Positions 37,701 through 47,931 are shown, numbered from the stretch's first letter. The stretch is 62,296 bases of DNA from Verrucomicrobiota bacterium (GCA_021733945.1 JAIPJX010000010.1:1-62296); one strand, 5' to 3'. Translations and numbers: made by a program. The notes: generated by a model from the letters alone, not told the origin.

Positions 37701-40700
37701 TTTCCTGGTCGTCATCGGAGACGAAGACCCTGTTCCCGTCACCCTGACCGCCGCAAGCACAAGCACCAACACATCCCTCGCCGACCTGGTCGCCACCCTG
37801 AACACCGCGCTTGCAGCTGCCGGTCTCGGGCACCTGGTTCTCGCGCAGATCACGGGCGGCACCCACATCACCCTGGCTGTCCTGAATGAAGATTTGGATG
37901 GCGACGGTCATTTGGATGTGAACGAAGACCTGGACAACGATGGCGTACTTGACCGCGTCGAAGATGTGGACGGCGACGGACACCTCGACGTCTTTGAGGA
38001 TCTCAATGGGGATGGAATCCTTCAGTCCTGGGAGGATGCCGATGGAGACGGTCACCTCGATGTCAACGAGGACCTGGACGGGGATGGTTCCCTCGGAACG
38101 GTGGACGAAGACATTGATCACGACGGTCATCTCGATGTGGCCGAAGACACCATCATCCCGAACAATGGAATTCTCGATTCTCTCCTTGGAGTTCGATCCC
38201 TCCAGATCGTCGCCGACCCGGCGGATCCGATTTTTACAGAAGTCGGTTTTCTTCCGGAAACGGCGCGGGTCCAATCGCGGGGTCTGTTCCTCGACAACGC
38301 CAGGATCTCAGGCGAGATGACCGTTGGACTTTCGGACCTCACCGCGGCAGCCCGCTTCAGCGTTTTCGGAATCGAGATCAGCGACGGCTCGGCCCTTGGT
38401 CATGTCGCGTTCGACATGATGCTGCAGAACCGCGCGGCAACCTCGCGTCGTGTGCCGCTGTCCGAACTGTTTGCCGCCGCAAACGCGGGTGCGATCGGCA
38501 CCGTGGTGGGCAGTTCGACGGGACTGGGCACGCAGCCCGTGGTTGAGGGTTCCCTCAACCTCACTCTTGGCCCGACGATCACGATTTCGCCTTCCCTGTT
38601 CACGCTTCCAGCGGATGCCAGGATCATCATCGGCGTTCCGGATATCACCCGGCTCAGGGATTCGGACGGGGACCTGGTGATCCACTCGGGCACGGATTTG
38701 GTTGTGCCGATGACATCGCCCGATCCCGGAATTTGGCTGGTTTATCCGGAACTCGACGGACTGGCTCAATTCAGTTGTTTAAACGCATCCGCATACATCC
38801 TGGCACTCGACCAACTGGTCCAGGACTTGGGCCAGCTGAGTGACTTTGGATTTTTGAACGAACCTTTGCCCCTCCTCAACGAGTCTTTGAGCGACTTGAT
38901 TGGCCAGGCATCGGAGCTCGCCCAATGGCTGGATGCCGTGCGATCGAACCCCGGCGCAACCCTGGCCTCGCTGGAAACCAATCTCGAAACGGCACTGAAC
39001 ATCGACCCGTCCCTTTTCGCGTTCACGGTCGATGACGTGCCCAACCCGTCGTTGACGCCAAATGGAACCGCGTATTTCAACCCCCCCGGCACAAACAACG
39101 CACTCCGGTTTACAAACACCACATCGGACAGCGTCACGGTCCGCATTGTGGATGACGGCACCGTCAAAAATTCCGGGACAACCAACGGTGCCATCGCAAC
39201 CTGGGATGCTGCAAACCATACGTTTACCATCAACGTGAATTCCGGGGTGACCACGGCGGATCACGTGATATTGGCCGCCACAGGGTCGCCCATCACCGTG
39301 ACCCGTGACGTCAATGCGGAACCGACCCATGACGGGTCTGGTGTCATGACCAAGACCGCCCTCAAGCTCCACTTCAATCTCAACCTCGCCTATGGGGAAC
39401 AGCGATCCTTCGAGCTCAACCTGGCGAATCTGGTGCCGCTTCTGCCATCCGGTTCTCCTGCGGCCAGCCTTCTCGGCGGACTCACGTCCTTCATTGATGT
39501 CGAAGGCACGGGCAGGTTGAACATCAACGCAAGCGCCGCGCTCAGGATCGATTTCGGCCTTGATGTCACGAACCCTTGCGCACCCCGCCCGTTTCTTTAC
39601 GACACCACGGATTTAACCCTGAAGGGGCGGGTCACGGCCACGAACCTGGATTTTCAGGCGGCGCTGGGCCCTCTCGGCATCTTTGTGGAAAACGGGTGGG
39701 CAGCATTCGATTTGGACGGCGACGCCGGGACCGCGGACGACGCATTATTCGCCCTGGCGCTTAAGCCGGATTCAAAAGGGCGGTATTACCTCGGAACGGG
39801 CGGCGATCCATTTGACAGCTCGAACGTCACGGTTACGGCGAACGCGGCGGTGGGTGTTGCTCTTCCCCTGTACTTCCCGGCGCAAGGCATGCCGTTCGGC
39901 AATAGCTCGGCGGACAATAACAGCGACTCGTATCCGGACAATTATTTCGTGCTTTCGATCCCCAGTCTGGCGAATGTTTTCGACGGGGTTCCCGGCAGTG
40001 TCATTGTCATTACGCCGGACTTCAACAGCCTGCTTGGCACCTTTGATGTCTGTGATCTCATCCAGAGTTCCGGCGTGTTGCTCGACGGCCTCGATGAGCT
40101 GCTTGGCAAGATCGAGAACGGCCTGGATCAGGTGGCGTTCAGCGGCAATTTTCCGCTGGTCGGCGACAAACTGGCACAAGGCGCAAACTTCATCCGCGAT
40201 TTCCGGACCGGTTTGCTCGCCGAAATGCGTGCCCAACTTGCCAATGTCGGAGGAGATCCGATCAACCTCGTCAAGCAGGCTGTCTGGAACGTGCTGGGTT
40301 CCCAGGGCCTGGATATTCTTGTGCGCCCTTCCACCGGAGTCGGCGATCTGACCGGCTGGAGTGATCTGGACATCGCCTGCGACGGCAATGAGATCCTCTT
40401 CAATCTCCGGTTGAAGAGTGCCATCACGGTGGTCGACACCAGCGCGAATCCGATCGCCATTGACATCGGGTTGCCGTCGCTTGGCCTGGAGATCAATGGA
40501 AACGTCCAGATCGAACTGGGTTTTGATCTGCGCCTCAGGTTCGGAATCAACAAGACGGAGGGCTTTTATTTTAACACGGACAATCCGGGTGGATTGCCTG
40601 ATCTGGATGGATTGCCTGAACTGGTCATTGATCTGATGGTCACGACGCCTGGCCTCGACGTGACTGGATCCCTGTTCTTTCTCCAGCTAAACGTCAAGGA

Positions 40701-43700
40701 TGGTCACGGGGGCACCGATTCCAGCCATTTTGGAGGCCAGTTGACCGTCGACCTGCTCGACCCTGTTGGAGAGGGCGACAGGCTCACCTTCGCCGAAATG
40801 CGCAGTGGTGCCTTCAGCTTGCCCGATACGTTCCAGGTCGCGATGAACGTCACCGCCGATGTGAACCTCGATCTCGAAATCACGTTCGGCGGCAACGCGG
40901 CCTTCCCAAGGATTACAGCCGAGTTTGACCTGGACTGGCTCTGGTCGAATCAGTCCACCTCGGGCGGCACCCTCGCCGTTGGGTTTAATCACATCACGGT
41001 CGACGCGGGAAGTTTCCTCTCGGACCTTCTCGTGCCGATTCTCAAACAGGTCGAGAAGGTAACCGGTCCCGTCGCGCCCATCGCCCGAATGCTTGTCACA
41101 CCCATCCCCGGCCTTTCGGATCTCGCGGGCAACGACATCACATTGCTCGATATTGCCGAGGGGTTCGGCTACCTGAAGCCCAGCACACGCAAGTTCATCG
41201 AAACGGTCATCGGAATCCTGGACATCATTGAATCCATGGAAGGAACCACCGGAAACCTTTCGTTTGATTTGGGAAGCTACCAGGTTGCAGGCATTCCCGG
41301 GGCCGGTTCCGAGGCCGTTGCCGCCGGATCGTGGCTGGACCTGCCGGCAACGTCCGCTCCACCTCCCTCCGGTGCCGGAGAGCACATTCGCAGGGCCCTT
41401 GCCAGATTGCGCGACCTCGGTTTCGAATTCCCTATCCTTAACCTGGGGGAACTTTTCAAAATGTTCCAGGGCCAGCCCGCAAGCCTGGTCGAATACACGA
41501 TGCCATCCCTGGAATTCGACTTCACCTTCTCGCAGTCGATCTCGCTGTATCCACCCTTCCTCACTCTGGTTCTGGGCGGCTCGGTCAGCGCGCGATTGGA
41601 TCTCACCTTCGGCTTCGATACCTACGGAATCCTCATTTACAAGGAAAGCCACAATGCCCTCGATATCCTGCAGGGGATCTACATCAAGGACACCGACGGC
41701 AACGGCGTGGATGTGCCGGAAATGGTTCTCTCCGGCGGCATCTTTGCGGGTGCCGCAGCGGGCGTTTCCTTCGGTCCGATCGAAGTCCTCGCCGGAGTCG
41801 GAGGCGGTTTGTTCATCGATCTCGAATTCAACCTGAACGATCCGGACAACGACGGCAAGGTGCGCGCGCTCGAGATCCTCGCCAATGCGGAGCGGGACAT
41901 CCGCTGCATATTTGACGTCCACGGCGAAATCTACCTGGTTCTCTCCGCGTTTTTGAAGGTCAAAGCCGTCTTCTTGAAGTTTGAGAAACAATGGGATTTC
42001 CCCAGGATCAACCTCTACGAATTTGATCTGACCTGTCCGCCGCCCATCCTCGCGCACACCGACGGCACTCAGCTTGTGCTTCACGTGGGAGCGAACGCGC
42101 ATCTGCGTGAGGAGATCGACACGGAAGACACCAACGAGTCTGTCGTCATTCAGCACCTCCGCGGTACGGCAACCAGCGAAACTGTTTTGGTGAAGTGGAA
42201 CGGTTTCCAAAAGGAATTTGAGGGCATCTCTTCCATCGTGGCGGATGGTGGCAATGGCGACGACACCCTGGACGCGCGTGGTGTCCTTGCACAGGTGCGG
42301 TTCAATGGCGGAATCGGCGACGATACCCTTTATGCCTCCGATAACCCAACCAACATCATCCACGGCGGCGCGGGGAACGACACAATCGTCGGCACCCTGA
42401 GGCTCAGCAATACGATGATCTGGGGTGAGGACGGCAACGACACAATCACCGGCGGGTTGCACAACGACGTTCTCCGTGGTGGCGCGGGAAACGACATGAT
42501 GTCGGGCAACGGCGGCGATGACCTGCTTTATGGAGAGGACGGCAATGACCGGCTCGTCACTCTTGGCGGGGCGGATCTGCTCTTCGGCGGTGCGGGTGCT
42601 GACGTGCTCGATGGAGGCGGAGGGGATGATCAGCTCTTTGGCGAAGACGGCAACGACGAACTGAACGGTGGCCGGGGCAACGACCGGCTCGTGGGTGGAG
42701 TCGGCGCGGACACGCTCGACGGGGGTGTCGGCGACGATGTGCTGGTGGGCGATTTCGGCACGATCGTCGACCGGTTCGAGGTCAGGGGCATCACCGGATC
42801 CGGAGATGATTTGCTGATCGGCGGTGCCGGCAGCGATGTGATCTTCGGGGGCGGCGGCAACGACACTCTGTTCGGGGGCACCCTGACAGTCAGCGGCACC
42901 GCGACTCCAATCGAGCCCGACGGTGTGGACTTTCTGGATGGCGGTGCCGGCAACGATGTCGAGTATGCGGACGACGCGTTCGCCCCCGCCGGCGTGAGCC
43001 CTTCGGGCCCAAGCGTCAGCGGTCGCGTCTGGTCCGACACCGATGGCGATGGAATTCGCAGCCGTTGGGAGCCCGGCATGGCGGGCGTCACCGTCCATCT
43101 GTACAACGCGACGACACAGGTGCTGGAAGACACGATGACCACCAACGCAAGTGGCCGATACAACTTTGGCGGCCTGCACCCGGGGGATTATTATGTCAAG
43201 GTCCTGAAGCTGGATGCCGGGCAGGTTTTTTCTCCGCAGGATGTCGGCCCCAACGACGCGCTCGACAGCGACACTGTCGGCGACCCGGATACCACGAGCG
43301 GCCAATCCGCGGTATTCACGCTGGATCTGACTAGCGCAGTCAGCGTGGATGCAGGCCTTCGCGGCCCGCCGATCCTCGTCATTGACGACGTCACCCAAAT
43401 CGAAGGAAGCACGCTGGGAACCACGATGTTCCTGTTTACAGTCAGCCTCAGCGCGCCAGGCGCGCTGCCGGTCACCGTCAAATATCGAACCGCCGACGTG
43501 GCTGCCACCGCCGTGGAAGATTATACCCCGATTGCGGCACTTCCCTCGAACACACTTGTTTTTACACCCGGCACGACCCGCTTGACCATTGCCGTGCTCG
43601 TCCGTGCGGACAACGTTTACGAAGGCAACGAAACGTTTAATGTGCTGCTCAGCGATGCACTCGAAGGCAATTCAACCGTTCTTGCCATCGCCAAGGCGAC

Positions 43701-46700
43701 CGGCCAGGGCTTGATCCTCGACGACGATCCCAGGCCCGCAATCACGATCGACGACCGCACTGTTCCGGAAGCAGCGGGCGGGACCACGGCAAAATTCACT
43801 CTACGCCTGTCAAATCCGAGCAGCCAGACCATCACCGTCGGGTGGACCACCGCGGATGCCACGAATTCCATGGGGGAGAATACACCGGACAGCGCGCATT
43901 TCGGTGATGACTACGTTCCGGGCAGCGGAACGGTCACCTTTTTGCCGGGTGTGACGGAACAGATCGACGTCATATCGGTTTCCGTAATGGATGATGCACT
44001 GGACGAACGGGCCGAACACCTCCTGGTCGCTCTGGCGAATCCGGTGAATGCCACCCTCCTTGACGGTTTTGGAAATGCGACCATCGTGGACGATGACACC
44101 CCGCCCGTGGCGACGATCAACCCGGCTCTGGTGCCGGTCGCCGAGGGCCAGGCGGGTTACCACCCGGCGACCTTCACGATCAGTCTCGACAAGCCGGTCG
44201 CACTGGACGTGACGGTTGATTGGGCGACGGCGCGCGGCACCGCGACCGACGCGGGTTCCAGCAGCTTCGATCAGCCCGACTTCGAGAATGCAACCGGCAG
44301 CGTCACCTTCAGTCCGGGCGGGTCGCTGTCACAGACGATCTCGGTGAACGTTCTGGGCGATACGTCCATCGAGGGAACGGAGTATTTCTTCGTGAATCTC
44401 ATTCGCGCGGAAAACGCGACGATCGGCGACAATCATGCAATCGTCGAGATCACCGATGACGACAACGGCGCGGACGTGGGGCCATGGTACGTGCAGTTCA
44501 GCGACGTGAATTATTCGGTGAGCGAGGATGGTGGTTTCGCGGAAATCACACTCGTGCGCGCCACCGGAAGCTCGGAGGGGGTCGTCGTTTTTTACACGCA
44601 GAATGGCACCGCCACCGCCGGTCTGGATTACACAAGCACCCGGACCCTTGTCCGTTTTGCAGCCGACGAGACCGAGCGGTCCGTTTTTATCCCGATCCTC
44701 GACGACACGCTGATCGAAGGCACTGAGACGGTGAATCTATTCCTCCGCAACCCGGCGGGTGGTTCCGCGCGGGGCGAGGTCACAGCCGCCACGCTTGCCA
44801 TTCTCAACGATGAACTCCTCCCGACAGTCTCGATCGACGACGCACTGGCAACGGAAGGCGACGCGGGTTTTACGTCAATGACCTTCACGCTTCACCTCTC
44901 CGCCAGTTCGGAGATCCCTGTCCACGTGCCCTGGAGCACGAACAATCGTTCCGCTCTTGGCGGTTTTGACTACGGCACGGCCTCGGGCGTCGCGACCTTC
45001 GGTATCCATGCGCTGACGGCAACTCTCACCATCACGGTCAGCAACGATATCATCGCGGAACCGGTCGAAGAGTTCGTCATCAACCTTGGCCTGCCCGATC
45101 AAGCCACCCTCGCCGATCGTCAAGGGTTGGGGACGATCATCGACAACGATAAAACGCCGGTGTCCGGCCGGGTCTTTCTCGACTCGGATGCGGATGCGTA
45201 CTTCGACCCTTCCGAGCACGGACTCGCGAATCTGCAATTGAACGTCACGGACTACTCCGGTGCGAACGTCACGGTGCTGACAGACTCCGCCGGCGATTGG
45301 ATTGCGGCGGTGCTCATGGGCGCAACCAGCATCCAGGTGCTGGAACCTGGTCTCCCTCCGGGACTGGTAATCAGCACCGGCAACAACCCGCAGACCGTGA
45401 CCATTGACGGCTCGAACGCGGTCGGCGGAGACGTCGGGTATCGGCCGGAGCTCCTTCCCCACGTTCCGCCCGATTCCATTGGCGAAGGCAGTGGCGGGTC
45501 GGACGATACGGTTTTCGGCGGTCCCGACAACGACATCATCAACGGCGGTGGCGGCAACGACTACCTGATCGGCGGACATTGGCTGCTCGGTGGAGTTGGT
45601 CCTTACGATGCCTACCTCGCACAGGCCAATTCCTCGGGCCGGATCAATCTCGCCCCTCTTCCCATGAACGACGGCGGCACAATCATCGGCCAGGCCTTCA
45701 ACGACGCCAATAACAGCCAGGTGCGCGACGGCGCGGATTCTCCGGTCGCCGGCGTTGGCGTCAATCTGTTCGACAGCGGTTACGGGTTTATCACCGGCAC
45801 CATTACCGACGTCAATGGCCTTTACAGCTTCAGCCATCTTGCCGAGGGCAGTTACCATGTTCAGTTTGTCGCGCCCCCCGGCTTTCGTTTCATCACGTCC
45901 AACGCGGGTACCGACCTGATCGACAGCGATGCGGACTTACTCACCGGTTTCACCGCGATGATTTCCATCAGCGGAAATACCGCCGTTGCGAATGTCGATG
46001 CGGGCGTCGCGGTTTTGCCGCCGGTCAGCCCGGGCCCGTGGGCGCTTTCTTTCAACTCAAGCGCATACAACATCTGGGAGAAGGATGGTTCCGCACAAAT
46101 CATCATTGATCGCGTGCCCGGGAGTTTTGAACCGCTTGCCGTTGTGTTCCCGCAGGATGGCACGGCGCTTGCCGGTGCCGACTACACGGCATTCCTCCGG
46201 CGTCTCGTTCGTTTTGACGGAGCGGCCACGGAGGAAGTTGTGAACGTTTCGATCACACCGGATCATGAGAGCGAGGGACTCGAAACGGTGTTCCTGTTCC
46301 TTCGTAATCCGACCGGTGGTCCCGTGCATGGCCAGCGTCCCGATGCGGTGTTGCTCATCTTCGACAGGCTGCGCCAGGACGACGACCGGCTCATGGGCAG
46401 CCACGGCGATGATCGGATGGTCGGCGACGACGGTTTTGTGGATTCCTTGTCCGGCGTCGCGACCTTCATTGGCGGCAACGGGAACGACGTGCTCAATGGG
46501 GGCGCTGGTTTCGATTCGCTCCATGGCCAGGATGGCAACGACCGGCTCGAGGGCGGAGCGGGTGACGATCTGCTCGAGGGCGGGACCGGCAATGACGTCT
46601 ATGTCTTCGACGCCGACACACCCGCCGGCATCGACCTGCTGAACGAATTGCCCGGTGCGGCCAACGGGATCGACACGCTCGATTTCTCCCCCACAACCGG

Positions 46701-47931
46701 TGTGGCGGTTCGTATGGATCTGGCCATCGGTGGCACTGCGCAGGACGTCGGCACGGTGGGGATGTCCCTGTATTTGCGCCTGACACTTTCGGATGGAAAC
46801 GCGATCGAAAACCTGGTCGGCGGCGGCGGGGACGACACTCTCCTGGGAAATGCTTTGGACAATACCCTGACAGGAGGTCCCGGCGGCGACATGATCGATG
46901 GGCGGTCGGGCACCGACCTGCTCGCCGAGTCTCGCGACGTCGATTTTGTGTTGACCAACGCAACGCTCGAGGTTTTTGGTCTGATGGAACTCGACACGCT
47001 GATCGGCATCGAACGGGTTTCCCTGGTCGGTGGTCCGGGAGACAATCGCTTCGATGTTTCCGGGTGGACGGGCGCGCCGGCACGAATCGATGGCCGCATG
47101 GGAACCGACACTGTCATCTCCTCCAACGATGGCGATTTTATACTCGGCGACACCACACTGACGGTTTCTCCGGGTGCCACATTTCTGCTGGAATCGATTG
47201 AGCGCGCCGACCTCACAGGTGGTGCGGGAGCAAATCTGTTCGACACCACCGCATTTACCGGCACTGCCATTCTGAATGGGAACGCGGGTGACGATGTGTT
47301 CCTTGGCGGTCCGGGCGATTCGTTCTACATTTTCGGCACAGACACACCGCAAGGCCAGGACACGATTGCGGATTCGAGCGGATCGGACACATTGGACTTC
47401 TCGACAACAACGACGCTGGGCGTGACGGTGAATCTGCCGAGTCTCGGCACGGGCGCTCCACAACCGGTCAACGCAAACCTCACCCTCACCCTGATCGGCG
47501 GCGCGGCGATCGAGAATGTCATCGGCGGCTCGCTCAACGATACCCTGACGGGCAACAGCCTGAACAACACGTTGTCAGGCGGCGCGGGCGACGACACTTA
47601 TGTTTTCAACGACGCATGGGGCCAGGACACGATGGTCGAGCTCGCCGGGGAGGGAACCGATACGCTTGATTTTTCATCCGTAACGGGCTCTCTGACTGTT
47701 GCCGTCGCGGCAACCCTTTCCGTCATGGAGGGTGTAAACAGTGCAATCCATTCGGACACCAATGTGGAGCAGGTGATCGGTGGACTGGCGGATGATGCGT
47801 TTACCGTGACACCATCGGCGACAACAGCCTTCTTTGTGGATGGTGGAAATGGATACGACATCCTCAACCTCACCGCTGCCGGAGGACAGCCGATCACGGA
47901 CGCTCATTTTGAGGAGGTTCACACTCCGTGA
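34765..47931 (+). CDS. Giant LEPR-XLL surface protein with lipase-like, RTX, Calx-beta and SdrD-B-type domains
   Basis: A 4388-residue protein. It starts with the LEPR-XLL motif (FELEVLEPRLLMSADPLL, residues 10-27), an N-terminal signature of very large exported proteins. Residues ~90-330 resemble an alpha/beta hydrolase with the nucleophile elbow GHSMG (Ser245). Two calcium-loop ladders follow (379-425 and 1042-1126), then a long beta-rich region (~1150-2470) that I cannot assign. RTX repeats (GGAGNDxL type) fill 2492-2741. SdrD B-like domains (SGRVWSDTDGDGIR and two more) alternate with about six Calx-beta domains between ~2752 and 3860, and RTX repeats return up to the end. It likely acts outside the cell in adhesion or lipid or polymer breakdown. 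Its stop overlaps the next gene's start. Confidence 0.88.
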   Translation: MGSRSENRRFELEVLEPRLLMSADPLLAADPADPAESASSIVAENILTETVHGGIAADAAAQMDDIFAGIVQEDLAEGDDLVFSQSVPASDQLALADVALLFSAATIEGITIISHGFALTGGGFQPFGWNAIAAGGDSLLSLARAIRNRADLENGSTGDAWLIDYDLVQEGTAGYFDGLQSVLPIHPNDSGEVVLLFDWAPDSNNSSAGWGEAAGDALFSMLAGLGFVSPETHSSKGPLHFIGHSMGTVVTSEAVERLAAYDVPVDHVTYLDPHDFDQKWIPVDGPQRLYDLGRPPDYGTSVWNNVAFTDVYYQTRGTNSSFGVDLHGAFLPNGRPIPGAFNLYLVDQLPPSPAPGAGGDHSYVWEGFYTATVTQSDFEDVDNDGLGNEDTNHNDRLDAGEDLNGNGRLDLGEDLKNDGVNDRFYNPQDPVYSYSNIVVPVAGYDYGRISDPTLLNRTSSPAVPNFYGPSQDHTYSSPLLVTNGTSSGTPNLAGLASLGLTTQDVVDASWLPVWSPMGSSHSFVNGNFQNAGNLLGIIPGWTEHGGGGRGSAVTSLWDGNGYLELDFRGANRTHNWFYLDPAAANLVFDLSVGNASPDDTLIVELGDVNGGMHVLGVFPLAALGPDFIPRSLPIPSGLRGQVMNLTFRIDPMGSPEVDSLVRIDNVEFHDVVSAARLAEIKPSRALDNYQNLVPADLVRMLRQLGDALQQVGTSAFLDIPLPFASGWTVGQSSDFAGAFMDTLYKELIGIQLVPGAQADSIRNFGRILSPDAVFSLQIDNAAPVPIIVPASATLNNHTLAELTVDFNEAFGLAGIGSSVEARITEQGTFVIALETGVGTALKIIIDDPSNPIATEIGFINGQEGTETPLFASFVDLAARIGKIIDPNGPTLIPTFDPVSQEVTMPLHFDWTGSSDVPLDIAEALGPIADFSTTATFSIATTLTFDLTVGFALTPTNTPRLVTTAFVPPPSNGQLHANSSFLVVIGDEDPVPVTLTAASTSTNTSLADLVATLNTALAAAGLGHLVLAQITGGTHITLAVLNEDLDGDGHLDVNEDLDNDGVLDRVEDVDGDGHLDVFEDLNGDGILQSWEDADGDGHLDVNEDLDGDGSLGTVDEDIDHDGHLDVAEDTIIPNNGILDSLLGVRSLQIVADPADPIFTEVGFLPETARVQSRGLFLDNARISGEMTVGLSDLTAAARFSVFGIEISDGSALGHVAFDMMLQNRAATSRRVPLSELFAAANAGAIGTVVGSSTGLGTQPVVEGSLNLTLGPTITISPSLFTLPADARIIIGVPDITRLRDSDGDLVIHSGTDLVVPMTSPDPGIWLVYPELDGLAQFSCLNASAYILALDQLVQDLGQLSDFGFLNEPLPLLNESLSDLIGQASELAQWLDAVRSNPGATLASLETNLETALNIDPSLFAFTVDDVPNPSLTPNGTAYFNPPGTNNALRFTNTTSDSVTVRIVDDGTVKNSGTTNGAIATWDAANHTFTINVNSGVTTADHVILAATGSPITVTRDVNAEPTHDGSGVMTKTALKLHFNLNLAYGEQRSFELNLANLVPLLPSGSPAASLLGGLTSFIDVEGTGRLNINASAALRIDFGLDVTNPCAPRPFLYDTTDLTLKGRVTATNLDFQAALGPLGIFVENGWAAFDLDGDAGTADDALFALALKPDSKGRYYLGTGGDPFDSSNVTVTANAAVGVALPLYFPAQGMPFGNSSADNNSDSYPDNYFVLSIPSLANVFDGVPGSVIVITPDFNSLLGTFDVCDLIQSSGVLLDGLDELLGKIENGLDQVAFSGNFPLVGDKLAQGANFIRDFRTGLLAEMRAQLANVGGDPINLVKQAVWNVLGSQGLDILVRPSTGVGDLTGWSDLDIACDGNEILFNLRLKSAITVVDTSANPIAIDIGLPSLGLEINGNVQIELGFDLRLRFGINKTEGFYFNTDNPGGLPDLDGLPELVIDLMVTTPGLDVTGSLFFLQLNVKDGHGGTDSSHFGGQLTVDLLDPVGEGDRLTFAEMRSGAFSLPDTFQVAMNVTADVNLDLEITFGGNAAFPRITAEFDLDWLWSNQSTSGGTLAVGFNHITVDAGSFLSDLLVPILKQVEKVTGPVAPIARMLVTPIPGLSDLAGNDITLLDIAEGFGYLKPSTRKFIETVIGILDIIESMEGTTGNLSFDLGSYQVAGIPGAGSEAVAAGSWLDLPATSAPPPSGAGEHIRRALARLRDLGFEFPILNLGELFKMFQGQPASLVEYTMPSLEFDFTFSQSISLYPPFLTLVLGGSVSARLDLTFGFDTYGILIYKESHNALDILQGIYIKDTDGNGVDVPEMVLSGGIFAGAAAGVSFGPIEVLAGVGGGLFIDLEFNLNDPDNDGKVRALEILANAERDIRCIFDVHGEIYLVLSAFLKVKAVFLKFEKQWDFPRINLYEFDLTCPPPILAHTDGTQLVLHVGANAHLREEIDTEDTNESVVIQHLRGTATSETVLVKWNGFQKEFEGISSIVADGGNGDDTLDARGVLAQVRFNGGIGDDTLYASDNPTNIIHGGAGNDTIVGTLRLSNTMIWGEDGNDTITGGLHNDVLRGGAGNDMMSGNGGDDLLYGEDGNDRLVTLGGADLLFGGAGADVLDGGGGDDQLFGEDGNDELNGGRGNDRLVGGVGADTLDGGVGDDVLVGDFGTIVDRFEVRGITGSGDDLLIGGAGSDVIFGGGGNDTLFGGTLTVSGTATPIEPDGVDFLDGGAGNDVEYADDAFAPAGVSPSGPSVSGRVWSDTDGDGIRSRWEPGMAGVTVHLYNATTQVLEDTMTTNASGRYNFGGLHPGDYYVKVLKLDAGQVFSPQDVGPNDALDSDTVGDPDTTSGQSAVFTLDLTSAVSVDAGLRGPPILVIDDVTQIEGSTLGTTMFLFTVSLSAPGALPVTVKYRTADVAATAVEDYTPIAALPSNTLVFTPGTTRLTIAVLVRADNVYEGNETFNVLLSDALEGNSTVLAIAKATGQGLILDDDPRPAITIDDRTVPEAAGGTTAKFTLRLSNPSSQTITVGWTTADATNSMGENTPDSAHFGDDYVPGSGTVTFLPGVTEQIDVISVSVMDDALDERAEHLLVALANPVNATLLDGFGNATIVDDDTPPVATINPALVPVAEGQAGYHPATFTISLDKPVALDVTVDWATARGTATDAGSSSFDQPDFENATGSVTFSPGGSLSQTISVNVLGDTSIEGTEYFFVNLIRAENATIGDNHAIVEITDDDNGADVGPWYVQFSDVNYSVSEDGGFAEITLVRATGSSEGVVVFYTQNGTATAGLDYTSTRTLVRFAADETERSVFIPILDDTLIEGTETVNLFLRNPAGGSARGEVTAATLAILNDELLPTVSIDDALATEGDAGFTSMTFTLHLSASSEIPVHVPWSTNNRSALGGFDYGTASGVATFGIHALTATLTITVSNDIIAEPVEEFVINLGLPDQATLADRQGLGTIIDNDKTPVSGRVFLDSDADAYFDPSEHGLANLQLNVTDYSGANVTVLTDSAGDWIAAVLMGATSIQVLEPGLPPGLVISTGNNPQTVTIDGSNAVGGDVGYRPELLPHVPPDSIGEGSGGSDDTVFGGPDNDIINGGGGNDYLIGGHWLLGGVGPYDAYLAQANSSGRINLAPLPMNDGGTIIGQAFNDANNSQVRDGADSPVAGVGVNLFDSGYGFITGTITDVNGLYSFSHLAEGSYHVQFVAPPGFRFITSNAGTDLIDSDADLLTGFTAMISISGNTAVANVDAGVAVLPPVSPGPWALSFNSSAYNIWEKDGSAQIIIDRVPGSFEPLAVVFPQDGTALAGADYTAFLRRLVRFDGAATEEVVNVSITPDHESEGLETVFLFLRNPTGGPVHGQRPDAVLLIFDRLRQDDDRLMGSHGDDRMVGDDGFVDSLSGVATFIGGNGNDVLNGGAGFDSLHGQDGNDRLEGGAGDDLLEGGTGNDVYVFDADTPAGIDLLNELPGAANGIDTLDFSPTTGVAVRMDLAIGGTAQDVGTVGMSLYLRLTLSDGNAIENLVGGGGDDTLLGNALDNTLTGGPGGDMIDGRSGTDLLAESRDVDFVLTNATLEVFGLMELDTLIGIERVSLVGGPGDNRFDVSGWTGAPARIDGRMGTDTVISSNDGDFILGDTTLTVSPGATFLLESIERADLTGGAGANLFDTTAFTGTAILNGNAGDDVFLGGPGDSFYIFGTDTPQGQDTIADSSGSDTLDFSTTTTLGVTVNLPSLGTGAPQPVNANLTLTLIGGAAIENVIGGSLNDTLTGNSLNNTLSGGAGDDTYVFNDAWGQDTMVELAGEGTDTLDFSSVTGSLTVAVAATLSVMEGVNSAIHSDTNVEQVIGGLADDAFTVTPSATTAFFVDGGNGYDILNLTAAGGQPITDAHFEEVHTP
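37888..38142 (+). repeat. Seven 12-13-residue calcium-loop repeats (ED-DGDG-LDV type)
   Basis: Codons encode consecutive units of the type EDLDGDGHLDVN, EDLDNDGVLDRV, EDVDGDGHLDVF, EDLNGDGILQSW and so on, one of them with an extra residue. Each resembles an EF-hand or thrombospondin-type-3 calcium loop. They are tandem copies inside the giant protein gene, with some decay between units. Confidence 0.9.
42238..42990 (+). repeat. RTX (hemolysin-type) calcium-binding repeat block
   Basis: About 15 nonapeptide-type units with GG-x-G-x-D (GGNGDDTLDA, GGAGNDTIVG, GGAGNDMMSG, GGRGNDRLVG and others) encoded in tandem. They should form a parallel beta-roll that folds on calcium outside the cell. A second, more degenerate set lies between about 46380 and 47860. 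Confidence 0.9.

Noticed and set aside
37888-38142. Tandem repeats considered as a CRISPR array
   Set aside because: Units are contiguous, lack unique spacers and encode in-frame calcium loops.
40687-43398. A 903-codon minus-strand frame inside the giant protein gene
   Set aside because: Its sequence is the mirror of the RTX and beta-rich coding repeats. It has no start context, signal or domain.
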